64,000 nucleotides of DNA from Isoptericola jiangsuensis (GCF_002563715.1 NZ_PDJJ01000001.1:2294001-2358000), one strand, 5' to 3'. Shown: positions 45,167-54,464, counted from the stretch's first letter. Program-made: numbers and translations. Notes: generated by a model from the letters alone, not told the origin.

Positions 45167-45199
45167 GACGGTCCGCGGCGGAGCCCCGCCGCGGCCGTC
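45167..45199. terminator. Bidirectional hairpin terminator
   Basis: CCGCGGCGG, loop AGCC, then CCGCCGCGG, extended by GACGG/CCGTC across a one-base bulge. It lies between the convergent LysE and LacI-type genes and overlaps the stop of the latter. Confidence 0.65.
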
Positions 45200-46253
45200 A
45201 CCGGGCCGGTCGGTGCCCCGGCAGCGGTCCCGTCGACTCGCGCCACACGATCCGGGCGACGGCGGCGCCGCGCGGGGGCGGCTCCTCGCCACGCACGGCC
45301 GCGACGAGCCGCTGCATCGCACGGCGGCCGGCCTCGGTGAAGTCGACGTCGACGGTGGTGAGCGACGGGGTGAGGTAGGCGCCCATCTCGGCGGCGTCCC
45401 AGCCCGTGACGACGACGTCGCCGGGCGCGCTCCAGCCGCGTTCGGCGGCGCCGCGCAGCACGCCCGCGGCCAGCAGGTCGTTGGCGGCGACGACGGCCAG
45501 CGGCGGGGCGTCGCTCGGCAGGTCGTGCACGGCGCGGCGGGCGTCCTCCGGCGACCAGGTGCCGCCGACGACGCCGAGGGAGACGACGTCGCGGGTCGCG
45601 GGGCCGGCGGCGGCGCGGTCCACCGCGGCGAGGTAGGCGTCGCGGCGGGCGCGGGCGGAGGCGTACTGGTCGGATCCGGCGACGTGGAGGAACCGGCGGT
45701 GACCGGCGGCGAGCAGGGTCTCGACGAACTCGGCCACGGGTCCGGCGTCGGCGAGGTCGCCCACGGAGCGCATGTGGTCGTCGAACGTGGTCTCGGCCAC
45801 GACGACCGTCCGCTCCGGGCGTTCGCCGGTGGGCGCGGCGGGGTCCGTGAGGACGTCGGGGAGCACGGGCACGAGGGTCAGGACGCCCTCGTGCTCCCCC
45901 GCGGCGGCGAGCTCGCGCACCCGGGCGGTGCGTTCCTCGACGGTGCCGTCCACGGTGCGGGTCTCCAGCGCGTACCCGGCGGCGGCCGCGACCTCGCCCG
46001 CGCCGGCGAGGACGCGGACCTGGTGGTCGAGGGTGGGGCCGGAGACGACGGCGAGGCGGCCGGTGCGCCGGGTGCGCATCGAGCGGGCGGCGAGGTTGGG
46101 GCGGTAGCCGACGGACGCGGCGACCTCCAGGACGTGCGCCCGGGTGGCGGCGGAGATGGTGCCGCGCCCGGTGAGCGCGTAGGACACGGTGGTCTGGGAG
46201 ACGCCGGCGAGGCGGGCGACGTCGCGGCTCGTGGGCGGGTTCGGCACGGCCAC
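45198..46253 (-). CDS. LacI family transcriptional regulator
   Basis: 351 residues. The N-terminal LacI helix-turn-helix and hinge helix are TSRDVARLAGVSQTTVSYALTG, then VGYRPNLAARSMR. A periplasmic-binding-protein-like effector domain follows (~60-340; AVVAANDLLAAGVLRGAAERG, DVVVTGWDAAEMG). It should repress sugar or polyol genes until its ligand binds. GAGGAGG seven bases before GTG 46253 fixes the start. Divergent from two Gfo/Idh/MocA genes; a perfect LacI-type palindrome (46330-46345) between them is its probable operator. Confidence 0.95.
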   Translation of the reverse strand: MAVPNPPTSRDVARLAGVSQTTVSYALTGRGTISAATRAHVLEVAASVGYRPNLAARSMRTRRTGRLAVVSGPTLDHQVRVLAGAGEVAAAAGYALETRTVDGTVEERTARVRELAAAGEHEGVLTLVPVLPDVLTDPAAPTGERPERTVVVAETTFDDHMRSVGDLADAGPVAEFVETLLAAGHRRFLHVAGSDQYASARARRDAYLAAVDRAAAGPATRDVVSLGVVGGTWSPEDARRAVHDLPSDAPPLAVVAANDLLAAGVLRGAAERGWSAPGDVVVTGWDAAEMGAYLTPSLTTVDVDFTEAGRRAMQRLVAAVRGEEPPPRGAAVARIVWRESTGPLPGHRPAR

Positions 46254-46329
46254 AGCATGACCTCCTCGGCGGGACGGGCGCCAGTCGCCTTGACACCGCG
46301 GGGTGGGGTGACCAGGCTGGTGACGCGCT

Positions 46330-46345
46330 CATGATACGTATCATG
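46330..46345. promoter_or_regulatory. LacI-type operator palindrome
   Basis: CATGATACGTATCATG is a 16-base perfect inverted repeat with the central CG step typical of LacI-family sites. It lies 34 bases before the first oxidoreductase start and 77 bases before the regulator start. Confidence 0.8.
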
Positions 46346-46378
46346 TCGTTCGACGACGACGTCTCACCAAGGAGTTCC

Positions 46379-47533
46379 ATGCTCGCCATCGGCATCATCG
46401 GCACCGGCGGGATCGCCCGTGCCCACGTCGACGCCTACCGCCGGTTCGCCGACAGGTGCACCGTCGTCGCCCTCTGCGACCCGGTGCCCGGTCGCGCCGA
46501 GGCACTGCGCGCCGAGCTCGGCCTCGACGACGCCCGCGTCTACACCGACGCCGCCGCCATGATCGCCGCCGAGCGCCTCGACCTCGTCAGCGTCGCCACT
46601 CCCCCGTCCACCCACGCCGACCTGACGTTCGGCGCGCTGGAGGCGGGCGTCGACGTGCTGGTCGAGAAGCCCATGGCACCGTCCCTGGCGGAGTGCGACG
46701 CCATGATCGAGGCGGCCGAGCGCCACGGCCGCATCCTGTCCGTCGTCGCGCAGAACCGGTTCCGTGACGACACCGCCACCCTCAAGGAGGTCCTCGACTC
46801 GGGCCTGGCCGGGCCGGTGACGCACGCGCAGGTGAGCTCGTCGTGGTGGCGCGGCACCGCCTACTACGACCTGTCCTGGCGCGGCACCTGGGAGTCCGAG
46901 GGCGGGGGCTGCACCCTCAACCACGCGATCCACCACCTGGACCTCACCTGCTGGCTGCTGGGCGCCCCGGACGCCGTGACGTCGGTGCTGACCAACGCGG
47001 CGCACGAGAACGCCGAGGTCGAGGACCTGTCGGTGTCCGTCCTGCAGTACGACCGCGCGCTGGCCGAGGTCACGGCGTCGGTGGTGGACCACGGCGAGGA
47101 GCAGGCGATCGTCGTGCACGGGCGTCACGCCCGCGTGTCGCAGCCGTGGAAGGTCGTCGCGGAGCTCGCGGACCCGAACGGGTTCCCCGCCCGCGAGGGC
47201 GACACCGCGCGGGAGGCCGCGATCGAGGCGGTCGCCGCCGCGCACGTGCCGCTGGCGCACACCGGTCACGCCGGGCAGGTCGGCGACGTGCTCGACGCCG
47301 TCCGCGAGCGCCGTTCCCCCGCGGTGACGGGCGAGGACGGCCGCCGTGCGGTGGAGCTGGTGACGGCGATCTACCGGGCGGGGATCGAGCGGCGCACGGT
47401 GGACCTGCCGTTGGCGCCGGACGACCCGTACTACCGCCGGGGCACGCTGGTGGAGCGGGCGCCGCACTTCTTCGCGAAGTCGGCGTCGGTGGAGTCGCTG
47501 CCCGGCGACATCACGGTCGGGACGCGGGCATGA
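46379..47533 (+). CDS. Gfo/Idh/MocA family oxidoreductase (first of pair)
   Basis: 384 residues. The Rossmann domain has GIIGTGGIARAH (NAD(P) loop) and the catalytic lysine motif VEKPMAPS (~95-102); the C-terminal beta domain has GGGCTLNHAIHHLDLTCWLLG. Members oxidise or isomerise sugars, inositols and related polyols. AAGGAG lies four bases before ATG 46379. The LacI-type operator just upstream implies sugar-responsive control. It overlaps the next oxidoreductase gene by four bases. No sugar transporter is encoded next to it, so the substrate is not hinted by context. Confidence 0.93.
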   Translation: MLAIGIIGTGGIARAHVDAYRRFADRCTVVALCDPVPGRAEALRAELGLDDARVYTDAAAMIAAERLDLVSVATPPSTHADLTFGALEAGVDVLVEKPMAPSLAECDAMIEAAERHGRILSVVAQNRFRDDTATLKEVLDSGLAGPVTHAQVSSSWWRGTAYYDLSWRGTWESEGGGCTLNHAIHHLDLTCWLLGAPDAVTSVLTNAAHENAEVEDLSVSVLQYDRALAEVTASVVDHGEEQAIVVHGRHARVSQPWKVVAELADPNGFPAREGDTAREAAIEAVAAAHVPLAHTGHAGQVGDVLDAVRERRSPAVTGEDGRRAVELVTAIYRAGIERRTVDLPLAPDDPYYRRGTLVERAPHFFAKSASVESLPGDITVGTRA

Positions 47534-48627
47534 GCGGCGCGAGCGGGGCGCTGTACGCGCCGGACCCGGTGCCGGCGCCGGTGGTGGGGCCGGGCGAGTT
47601 CGTGTTCGCGGCGACGAACCTGGACCACGGGCACGTGTACGGCATGTGCGAGGGCCTGGCGGGCGCGGGCGGCACCCTGAGGTGGGTGCACGACCCGGAC
47701 CCGGCCAAGGTCGAGCAGATGCGGGCCCGGTTCCCGGACGTGCGGGTGGCGCGCAGCGAGGCGGAGATCCTGGACGACCCGGAGGTGCGGCTGGTCGCGG
47801 CGGCGGCGGTGACGTCGCAGCGGTGCGCGCTGGGGCTGCGGGTGATGGAGGCGGGCAAGGACTACTTCACGGACAAGGCGCCGCTGACGTCCCTGGACCA
47901 GCTCGCCGCCGCCCGGGAGGCGGTGGCCCGCACGGGCCGCAAGTACGCCGTCTACTACTCGGAGCGCATCCACGTGGAGGCGGCGGTCCTGGCCGAGCAG
48001 CTGCTGGAGCGCGGTGCGATCGGGCGGGTGCTGCAGGTGATGGGCCTGGGCCCGCACCGGCTGGGCACGGGGCGTCCGGACTGGTTCTTCGACAAGGACC
48101 GGTACGGCGGGATCCTGTGCGACATCGGCAGCCACAACTTCGACCAGATGCTGCACTTCGCCGGGGCGCGGGACGCGCAGGTCAGCCACTCCGCGATCGG
48201 GAACTACCATCACCCGAGCCACCCGGGGCTGGACGACTTCGGCGAGGCGGGGATCGTCATGGACAACGGGTCCACCGGCTACTGCCGGGTGGACTGGTTC
48301 ACGCCGGACGGCCTGAGCACGTGGGGTGACGGCCGCACGATCATCCTCGGCACCGACGGATACGTGGAGCTGCGCAAGTACGTGGACGTCGGCACGGGCG
48401 ACGGCGGTGGGCACGTGTTCCTCGTGGACGGCGAGGGCGAGCACCACCTGCGCGCGGACGGTCAGGTCGGGTTCCCGTACTTCGGACGCCTGATCCTCGA
48501 CTGCCTGGAGCGCACGGAGACCGCGATGACGCAGGAGCACGCGTTCAAGGCGGCGGAGCTGAGCGTGGTCGCGCAGGCCCGGGCGCGCGAGCTGACGCCG
48601 GGGCCGTCGCGTCCGGGCCGGGGGTGA
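47530..48627 (+). CDS. Gfo/Idh/MocA family oxidoreductase (second of pair, variant cofactor loop)
   Basis: 365 residues, translationally coupled to the first oxidoreductase (ATGA). The fold is shown by KDYFTDKAPLTSLDQL (the EKP motif reads DKAP, lysine kept) and GGILCDIGSHNFDQMLHFAG. The usual GxGxxG loop is replaced by ATNLDHGHVYGM, a variant I recall in a subset of the family that may sense or bind a different cofactor. The two proteins probably act in sequence on one sugar or as a hetero-oligomer. Confidence 0.9.
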   Translation: MSGASGALYAPDPVPAPVVGPGEFVFAATNLDHGHVYGMCEGLAGAGGTLRWVHDPDPAKVEQMRARFPDVRVARSEAEILDDPEVRLVAAAAVTSQRCALGLRVMEAGKDYFTDKAPLTSLDQLAAAREAVARTGRKYAVYYSERIHVEAAVLAEQLLERGAIGRVLQVMGLGPHRLGTGRPDWFFDKDRYGGILCDIGSHNFDQMLHFAGARDAQVSHSAIGNYHHPSHPGLDDFGEAGIVMDNGSTGYCRVDWFTPDGLSTWGDGRTIILGTDGYVELRKYVDVGTGDGGGHVFLVDGEGEHHLRADGQVGFPYFGRLILDCLERTETAMTQEHAFKAAELSVVAQARARELTPGPSRPGRG

Positions 48628-48648
48628 CCGTCGGCACGGTGCGCACGG

Positions 48649-51084
48649 TCAGAGGACCTCGCGCCGGGTGAGGGCGCGGAACGCGACCGCGCCCGGCGCG
48701 ATGGGCAGCCAGAACGTCGCGAGCCGGTAGAGCACGACGGCGGCGAGGGCGTTCGCGCCGTCGAGCCCGAGCCCGGTGAGGGAGGCGACGAGCACCGCCT
48801 CGACGGCGCCGACACCGCCGGGCACGGGCGCGGCGGTGGCCACCGTGCCGGCGGTGAGGGACACCAGGGCGACCGCCACGAACCCGGCGTCGCCGTCGAA
48901 CGCGCGCACGGAGAAGTACAGGCAGACGGCGTAGCCGAGGGGCAGCAGGACGACGCCGCCGAGCAGGGCGACCATCTTCGCGGGGCTGGTGACGACGTCG
49001 TGCATCGCGGTGACGGACGACCGCACGGCCGGCACCACCCGGTCGCGCACGAGACGCCGGACGGCGGGCACCAGGACGGCCACGACGACGAGCAGGACGA
49101 CGCCCAGCCCGACGAGGGCGAGGGTGCGGCCGGACGGGAGGCCGGCGAGCTCGTCGGCGAGCGCGTCGGTCGTGCCCGCCCAGAGCGCGAACGCGGCCAG
49201 CAGGGTGAGATGCACGGTGAGGACGGCGGCCTCCTTCGCGGCCGACGCGGACACCGCGACGGGGGTGGCGAACCCGCGGCGCTGCAGGTAGCGGATGTTC
49301 AGCCCGACCTGGCCGATGCCGGGCGGGGCGAACGTCGCGACGAAGGACGAGGCGAGCGCGACGGCGGACGCCTGCCCGACCGGCACGCGGCCGGGGGTGC
49401 CGCCCGCCAGGCCGAGCGCCGCCCCGAGGTAGGTGGCGGCCGACGCCAGGACGACGGGCAGGATCCAGGCGAGGTCGACCTCCTTCACGGTGTCCAGGAG
49501 GCCGGGGAGGTCGGCGAGCTGGGGCGCGAGGAAGTACACCGCGACCACGAGCATCGCCCCGGCCACCAGGGTGCGGGGCCGGAACCGTTCGATCTTCTCG
49601 AACGTGGGCCGCTCCACGCCGGCCACGCGGCAGGCGGTCGTGACGACGTCGTCGAGGCCGACCTCGCCGTCCTTGAGCAGCGCGCGCGTGGCGGGCGTGA
49701 GCGCGGCGGGCACCATGCGGGCCACCGCGTCCGCGATCGGGTCGGGCCCGAGGACGGCGTGCGCCGCGGCGACCGCCCGGTCCGGGCCGACGACGGCGGC
49801 GGTGGCGACGAGCAGCTCGGCCACGTCGCCGGTGAGCACCCCGTCCGGCGCGCCGGGCTCCCCGTGGCCGAGGTCGGTCACCCACACCTGGCCGTCGCCG
49901 CCGAGCAGCAGGTGGTCCAGGGAGAGCTCGCGGTGCGCGACGCGGGCGGAACGGAGCCGCTCGACCTGGCGCCACGCGCCGTGCAGGACGTCGTCGGTGA
50001 GCGCGGACGGCTCGATCGTGTCCAGCCGCTGCCCCGCGGGGCGCTCGCAGGCGAGCAGCGCCTCGCCCTCGGGCGCCCGCACGACCGCCCGCACCACGGG
50101 GACGTGCGCGCCGTGGGCGGCGGCGAGCTGGGCGAGCACCGCCTCGAGGGCGACGGCACGCACCGGGGACGTCGTGCCCTCCTCGTCGACACCGGTGCGC
50201 AGCCTGGCCCGGCGGTAGGCGCGGCTCATGCGCTCGCGGTGCCACGACGCCCGGTCGACCACCTTGACCAGCACGTCGGTGCCGTCGTCGGCGCGGGCCC
50301 GCAGGTCCCAGGGCGCCTCGCCGGGGTCGGCGTGGCGCAGCTCCGTCACGGGCAGGCCGCCGGAGGCGAGGGCCACGGTGACGCCGTGCGGGGTGAGCAC
50401 CGGGACGGTGCGGCCGACGACGGCCGTGACGCCGAGCCCGACGAGCCCGCCGACGCCGATCGACACGATCGCCTCCAGCGGGCCGGCGCTCTGGAGCAGG
50501 ACGTCGAGGACGACGAGCAGCACGACGACGCTCCACCACGCCCGCGCCCAGACCCGGGCGGGCCGGAACGCGGCGAGCACCGCCACGAGCGCGGCGACGA
50601 GGCCGAACCCGGGGCCGAGGCCCGCGAGCTCGGGCTGTGCCGGGCCGACGTCCGGGGCCGGGAACCGCGCCACGACGGCGGCGTGCAGGAGGTCGGAGGC
50701 GACGAGCGCGAGGAGGACGGCCAGGCCGCCCGCGAGGAGCAGCCGGCCGCGCCGGCGCACGAGCAGCACGACGGGGGTCACGAGGCCGGCGACGATGACG
50801 ACGGCCTGCGTCACGACGTCGACGCCGACGACGAGCTGCCAGGGGGTGCGGGTCACGGCGGCGCGCGCGTCCTCGGCCACGCCGGCGGAGGTCTCGGGGC
50901 CGACGGTGGCGAGCAGGAGACCGACGGCCAGGACGGCGAGGAAGGCGCCGGCCGCCCGCAGGTCGGAGACGTCCGCGCGCACCACGACGTCCCGGTAGCT
51001 CGCGGCCCCGGCGCCGCCGGGCGGGCGCGACGGCACCGGGTCGGGTGCCGCGACCGGCCCCGGCGTGGCGTGGTCCGCCGTCAT
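48649..51084 (-). CDS. Kinase-like domain fused to LPG-synthase-type membrane domain
   Basis: 811 residues. About six N-terminal membrane helices (~40-225) are followed by a cytosolic protein-kinase-like domain (~235-480) and a C-terminal lysylphosphatidylglycerol-synthase transmembrane region (~520-811; FAPPGIGQVGLNIRYLQRRG and AAPVPGGVGAVEAVLVASLTGLG). In the kinase part K274 is in VLVKVVDR, but the catalytic loop reads HRELSLDHLLL (E386 for Asp, H391 for Asn) with DLG for DFG, suggesting a degenerate or pseudo-kinase. The C-terminal family flips or modifies lipids; no aminoacyl-transferase domain is present. ATG 51084 lacks a clear ribosome site. Confidence 0.85.
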   Translation of the reverse strand: MTADHATPGPVAAPDPVPSRPPGGAGAASYRDVVVRADVSDLRAAGAFLAVLAVGLLLATVGPETSAGVAEDARAAVTRTPWQLVVGVDVVTQAVVIVAGLVTPVVLLVRRRGRLLLAGGLAVLLALVASDLLHAAVVARFPAPDVGPAQPELAGLGPGFGLVAALVAVLAAFRPARVWARAWWSVVVLLVVLDVLLQSAGPLEAIVSIGVGGLVGLGVTAVVGRTVPVLTPHGVTVALASGGLPVTELRHADPGEAPWDLRARADDGTDVLVKVVDRASWHRERMSRAYRRARLRTGVDEEGTTSPVRAVALEAVLAQLAAAHGAHVPVVRAVVRAPEGEALLACERPAGQRLDTIEPSALTDDVLHGAWRQVERLRSARVAHRELSLDHLLLGGDGQVWVTDLGHGEPGAPDGVLTGDVAELLVATAAVVGPDRAVAAAHAVLGPDPIADAVARMVPAALTPATRALLKDGEVGLDDVVTTACRVAGVERPTFEKIERFRPRTLVAGAMLVVAVYFLAPQLADLPGLLDTVKEVDLAWILPVVLASAATYLGAALGLAGGTPGRVPVGQASAVALASSFVATFAPPGIGQVGLNIRYLQRRGFATPVAVSASAAKEAAVLTVHLTLLAAFALWAGTTDALADELAGLPSGRTLALVGLGVVLLVVVAVLVPAVRRLVRDRVVPAVRSSVTAMHDVVTSPAKMVALLGGVVLLPLGYAVCLYFSVRAFDGDAGFVAVALVSLTAGTVATAAPVPGGVGAVEAVLVASLTGLGLDGANALAAVVLYRLATFWLPIAPGAVAFRALTRREVL

Positions 51085-51178
51085 GGCCCTCACCCTGGCA
51101 CCGGCAGGCGGGCGCGGCACGCCGGGGACCGCGCCGGGACGGTGGCCGGTCGCCCGCTCCCCGCGACGACGATGACGG

Positions 51179-51212
51179 ATTTCGTCGTTCCGAGCCATCT
51201 GGACGACGGAAA
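51179..51212. promoter_or_regulatory. TTTCGTC-type imperfect inverted repeat before the aminotransferase
   Basis: ATTTCGTC (51179-51186) and GACGACGGAAA (51202-51212) form an imperfect inverted repeat about 40 bases before the aminotransferase start. A similar element lies upstream of the Lrp-type regulator and potD. Confidence 0.4.
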
Positions 51213-51251
51213 CCCTTGTCGAGGGCGGCTCAGGAAAGGATCATGTGAGTC

Positions 51252-52646
51252 ATGGCGCCTCATGACACCCTCGACCTGGCCCGGCTGCAGAACGCCGCCC
51301 AGGACCACCTCTGGATGCACTTCACCCGGCAGCGGTCGGCGGGCGAGGTCCCGATCATCGTGCGGGGCGAGGGCGCGTACATCTGGGACGCGCAGGGCCG
51401 CCGGTACCTCGACGGGCTGGCCGGGCTGTTCGTCAACCAGCTCGGGCACGGCCGCACCGAGCTCGCCGAGGCGGCCGCCCGGCAGGCCAAGGAGCTGGCG
51501 TTCCACCCCCTGTGGTCGTACGCGCACCCGCAGGCGATCCTGCTCGCCGAGCGGCTGGCGGACGCCGCCCCCGGCGACCTCAACCGCGTGTTCTTCACCA
51601 GCGGTGGCGGCGAGGCAGTGGAGACCGCCTGGAAGCTCGCCAAGAACTACTTCCGGCTCACCGGTCGGCCGGGCAAGCACAAGGTGATCAGCCGGTCGGT
51701 CGCCTACCACGGCACCACCCAGGGCGCGCTGTCCATCACCGGCATCCCGGCGCTCAAGGCGCAGTTCGAGCCGCTCGTCCCCTCGACGTTCCGCGTGCCG
51801 AACACCAACGTCTACCGGGCCGCCGAGATCACGTCCGGGCTGCTCGACGGGTCCGACCCGGAGGCGTTCGGGCGCTGGGCCGCCGACCAGACCGCCGTCG
51901 CGATCGAGAACGAGGGGCCCGACACCGTCGCCGCCGTCTTCCTCGAGCCCGTCCAGAACGCGGGCGGCTGCTTCGTGCCCCCGCCCGGCTACTGGCAGCG
52001 CGTGCGCGAGATCTGCGACCGCTACGACGTGCTGCTCGTCTCCGACGAGGTGATCTGCGCGTACGGTCGCCTCGGCACGATGTTCGGCGGGCAGCGGTTC
52101 GACTACGTGCCCGACATCGTCACCAGCGCCAAGGGCCTGACCTCCGGTTACGCGCCGCTCGGCGCGATGATCGCGTCCGACCGCCTCATGGAGCCGTTCC
52201 TGGCCGAGGGCGCGATGTTCGCCCACGGGTACACGTTCGGCGGGCACCCCGTCTCCGCGGCCGTCGCGATGACGAACCTCGACCTGTTCGCCTCGGAGCG
52301 GGTGCTGGAGCACGTCCAGGACAACGAGGGCGCGTTCCTCGCCACCCTGGAGCGGCTGAAGGACCTGCCGATCGTGGGCGACGTGCGCGGCACCGGGTAC
52401 TTCTACGGGATCGAGCTCGTCAAGGACAAGGCGACGCGGGAGTCGTTCAGCGCCGAGGAGTGCGAGCGCATCCTGTACGGGTACGTCTCCAAGGCGCTGT
52501 TCGAGAACGGCCTGTACTGCCGCGCCGACGACCGCGGCGACCCCGTCATCCAGCTCGCGCCGCCGCTGATCGTCGGCCAGGCCGAGTTCGACGAGATCGA
52601 GCAGATCCTGCGCACCGTGCTGGAGAAGGCCTCGACGATGCTCTGA
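51252..52646 (+). CDS. Class III aminotransferase (putrescine/omega-amino-acid type)
   Basis: 464-residue PLP enzyme of fold type I, class III. Conserved items are VFFTSGGGEAVETAWKLAKNY, the YHGTTQGALSITG phosphate loop, LVSDEVICAYGRLG (Asp to pyridine N), and the Schiff-base lysine K294 in TSAKGLTSGYAPLG. It best matches putrescine- or beta-alanine-pyruvate aminotransferases (SpuC-like), in keeping with the convergent polyamine importer. AAGGA lies 11 bases before ATG 51252. It is ended by a strong hairpin. The amine specificity is inference from context. Confidence 0.9.
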   Translation: MAPHDTLDLARLQNAAQDHLWMHFTRQRSAGEVPIIVRGEGAYIWDAQGRRYLDGLAGLFVNQLGHGRTELAEAAARQAKELAFHPLWSYAHPQAILLAERLADAAPGDLNRVFFTSGGGEAVETAWKLAKNYFRLTGRPGKHKVISRSVAYHGTTQGALSITGIPALKAQFEPLVPSTFRVPNTNVYRAAEITSGLLDGSDPEAFGRWAADQTAVAIENEGPDTVAAVFLEPVQNAGGCFVPPPGYWQRVREICDRYDVLLVSDEVICAYGRLGTMFGGQRFDYVPDIVTSAKGLTSGYAPLGAMIASDRLMEPFLAEGAMFAHGYTFGGHPVSAAVAMTNLDLFASERVLEHVQDNEGAFLATLERLKDLPIVGDVRGTGYFYGIELVKDKATRESFSAEECERILYGYVSKALFENGLYCRADDRGDPVIQLAPPLIVGQAEFDEIEQILRTVLEKASTML

Positions 52647-52659
52647 CCCGCGCACGCAC

Positions 52660-52694
52660 GCCGGCCCGGGAGCACCAGGTGCTCCCGGGCCGGC
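52660..52694. terminator. Bidirectional hairpin terminator
   Basis: GCCGGCCCGGGAGCAC pairs exactly with GTGCTCCCGGGCCGGC around a three-base loop: a 16-base-pair stem between the convergent aminotransferase and potC genes. Confidence 0.8.
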
Positions 52695-52716
52695 GCCGTT
52701 CCGGTACGGACGCCGC

Positions 52717-53544
52717 TCAGGCCGCCTCGAGCAGCCGGCGACGCCGACGGGCCCCGGCCTCCCCGACCAGCACGACGGCGACCGCGACGACGAACATCAC
52801 GGTGCCGACCACGTTGACCTGCATCGGCACGCCGCGCTGCGCAGCACCCCAGACGTACATGGGGAACGTGACCGTCTGCCCGGCGTTGAGGTTCGTGATG
52901 ATGAAGTCATCGAACGACAGGCTGAACGACAGCAGCGCCGCCCCGAGGATGCCCGGCATGACCAGCGGCAGGGTGACCCGCCAGAAGGTCTGGAACTCGG
53001 TGGCGTACAGGTCGGCCGCGGCCTGCTCGAGGCTCGCGTCGAGGCCGCCGAGGCGCGACTTCACGGTCACCACGACGAACGACAGGCAGAACATGACGTG
53101 GGCGATGAGGATCGTCCAGAACCCGAGCTTCCCGCCGAACCCCGACGCCACGAACAGCGCGAGCAGCGAGGAGCCCATGACGATCTCGGGCGACGCCATC
53201 GGCAGGAACAGCACGAGGTTCATGCCGCCGCGCCCCCGGAACCGGTGCCGCACCAGCGCGAACGCCGCCAGCGTGCCCAGCGTCGTGGCGACGACCGTGG
53301 CGAGCAGCCCGATCTCGATGCTGCGCAGCACCGACTCGCACATCCCGGCCGGGGCGCACGGGTTCAGCCAGTTGTCCCAGGTGAACGACTGGAACCGGTA
53401 GAGGTTGCGGGACTCGCTCGCGTCGTTGAACGACATGAGCGCGACGACCACGTTCGGGACGTACATGTACGCCAGGACGAGCAGGCCGAGGGTGAGCACG
53501 AGGTGCTCCTTGACCCAGGCCCAGCCACGGTGCAACGCGTTCAC
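52717..53544 (-). CDS. potC: Spermidine/putrescine ABC transporter permease PotC
   Basis: 275-residue inner-membrane subunit with six helices. The EAA loop that contacts the ATPase is LEQAAADLYATEFQTFWRVTLPLVMPGI, and the VALMSFND start plus SFSLSFDDFIIT are typical of PotC. With PotB it forms the channel for polyamines. The GTG at 53544 overlaps the potB stop by four bases (GTGA), so synthesis is coupled. It is the last gene of the potD-A-B-C operon and is followed by a hairpin. Substrate class is inferred from family and neighbours. Confidence 0.93.
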   Translation of the reverse strand: MNALHRGWAWVKEHLVLTLGLLVLAYMYVPNVVVALMSFNDASESRNLYRFQSFTWDNWLNPCAPAGMCESVLRSIEIGLLATVVATTLGTLAAFALVRHRFRGRGGMNLVLFLPMASPEIVMGSSLLALFVASGFGGKLGFWTILIAHVMFCLSFVVVTVKSRLGGLDASLEQAAADLYATEFQTFWRVTLPLVMPGILGAALLSFSLSFDDFIITNLNAGQTVTFPMYVWGAAQRGVPMQVNVVGTVMFVVAVAVVLVGEAGARRRRRLLEAA

Positions 53545-54464
53545 AGGAGGTCCTCCGTCCCGGCCTTGCGGACGTACACGATCACCATGGTCACGATGAC
53601 GGCCATGAGGATCACCGACAGCGCGCCCGCGGTCGCGTAGTCGCCGGTCGTGGTGAACAGCTTCTGGATGACGTTGCCGACCATCTGCTCGTTCGGGCTG
53701 CCCAGGAGGGCCGCGTTGACGTAGTCGCCCGCCGCGGGGATGAACGTGAGCAGCGTGCCGCCCACGACGCCCGGCAGCGACAGCGGCCAGGTCACGTGCC
53801 AGAACGCCCGCGCCGGGGACGCGAAGAGGTCGCCGGCCGCCTCCACGAGCCGGTGGTCGATCTTCTCCAGCGAGGCGTACAGCGGCAGCACCATGAACGG
53901 CAGGAAGTTGTACACGAGCCCGGCCACCACCGCGACGGGGGTGGCGAGCAGCCGCCCGTCCGGCCCGAGCAGGTGGACGAACTGCAGCGCCTGCACGACG
54001 AACCCGTCGTCGGCGAGGATCACCTTCCACGACAGGGTGCGCAGCAGGAAGCTCGTGAAGAACGGGGCGACCACGAGGACGAGCAGCAGGTTCTTCCACC
54101 GCCCGGCCCGGAACGCGATCGCGTAGGCCAGCACGTAGCCCAGCACCAGGCACACCGCGGTCGCGAGCGCTGCGTACCAGAGCGAGCGCACCAGCGGCTC
54201 CCCGTACTGCGCGAGCGCCGTGACGAAGTTCTGCCAGTGGTACGTGACGTCGTACCCGGTGAGCACGGAGCCCTCCGGGTCGTACAGGGACGTCGCGAGC
54301 AGCGAGTAGAACGGCACGACGAAGAACAGGCCGAGCCACAGCGCCGCGGGCGCGATCAGCAGGTACCCGGTGAGGCCGCCGCGCCGGCGCCTCGGGGCGG
54401 CGGGCGGGGCTCCACCCGCCCCCGGCGCGGACTGCGCCGGGGGCGCGGCGAGGACGTGGGTCAT
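53541..54464 (-). CDS. potB: Spermidine/putrescine ABC transporter permease PotB
   Basis: 307 residues: a Pro/Ala-rich N-terminal tail (~30 residues), then six membrane helices. The EAA loop is LVEAAGDLFASPARAFWHVTWPLSLPGV, and FFVVPFYSLLATSLYDP and FIPAAGDYVNAALLG are typical of PotB/PotH. Its start overlaps the potA stop by one base (TGATG). Channel-forming partner of PotC. Confidence 0.93.
   Translation of the reverse strand: MTHVLAAPPAQSAPGAGGAPPAAPRRRRGGLTGYLLIAPAALWLGLFFVVPFYSLLATSLYDPEGSVLTGYDVTYHWQNFVTALAQYGEPLVRSLWYAALATAVCLVLGYVLAYAIAFRAGRWKNLLLVLVVAPFFTSFLLRTLSWKVILADDGFVVQALQFVHLLGPDGRLLATPVAVVAGLVYNFLPFMVLPLYASLEKIDHRLVEAAGDLFASPARAFWHVTWPLSLPGVVGGTLLTFIPAAGDYVNAALLGSPNEQMVGNVIQKLFTTTGDYATAGALSVILMAVIVTMVIVYVRKAGTEDLL

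Noticed and set aside
43819-46404. 861-codon minus-strand open frame
   Set aside because: It overlaps the exonuclease, LysE and LacI genes in the wrong frame or strand and its composition is low-complexity Arg/Pro.
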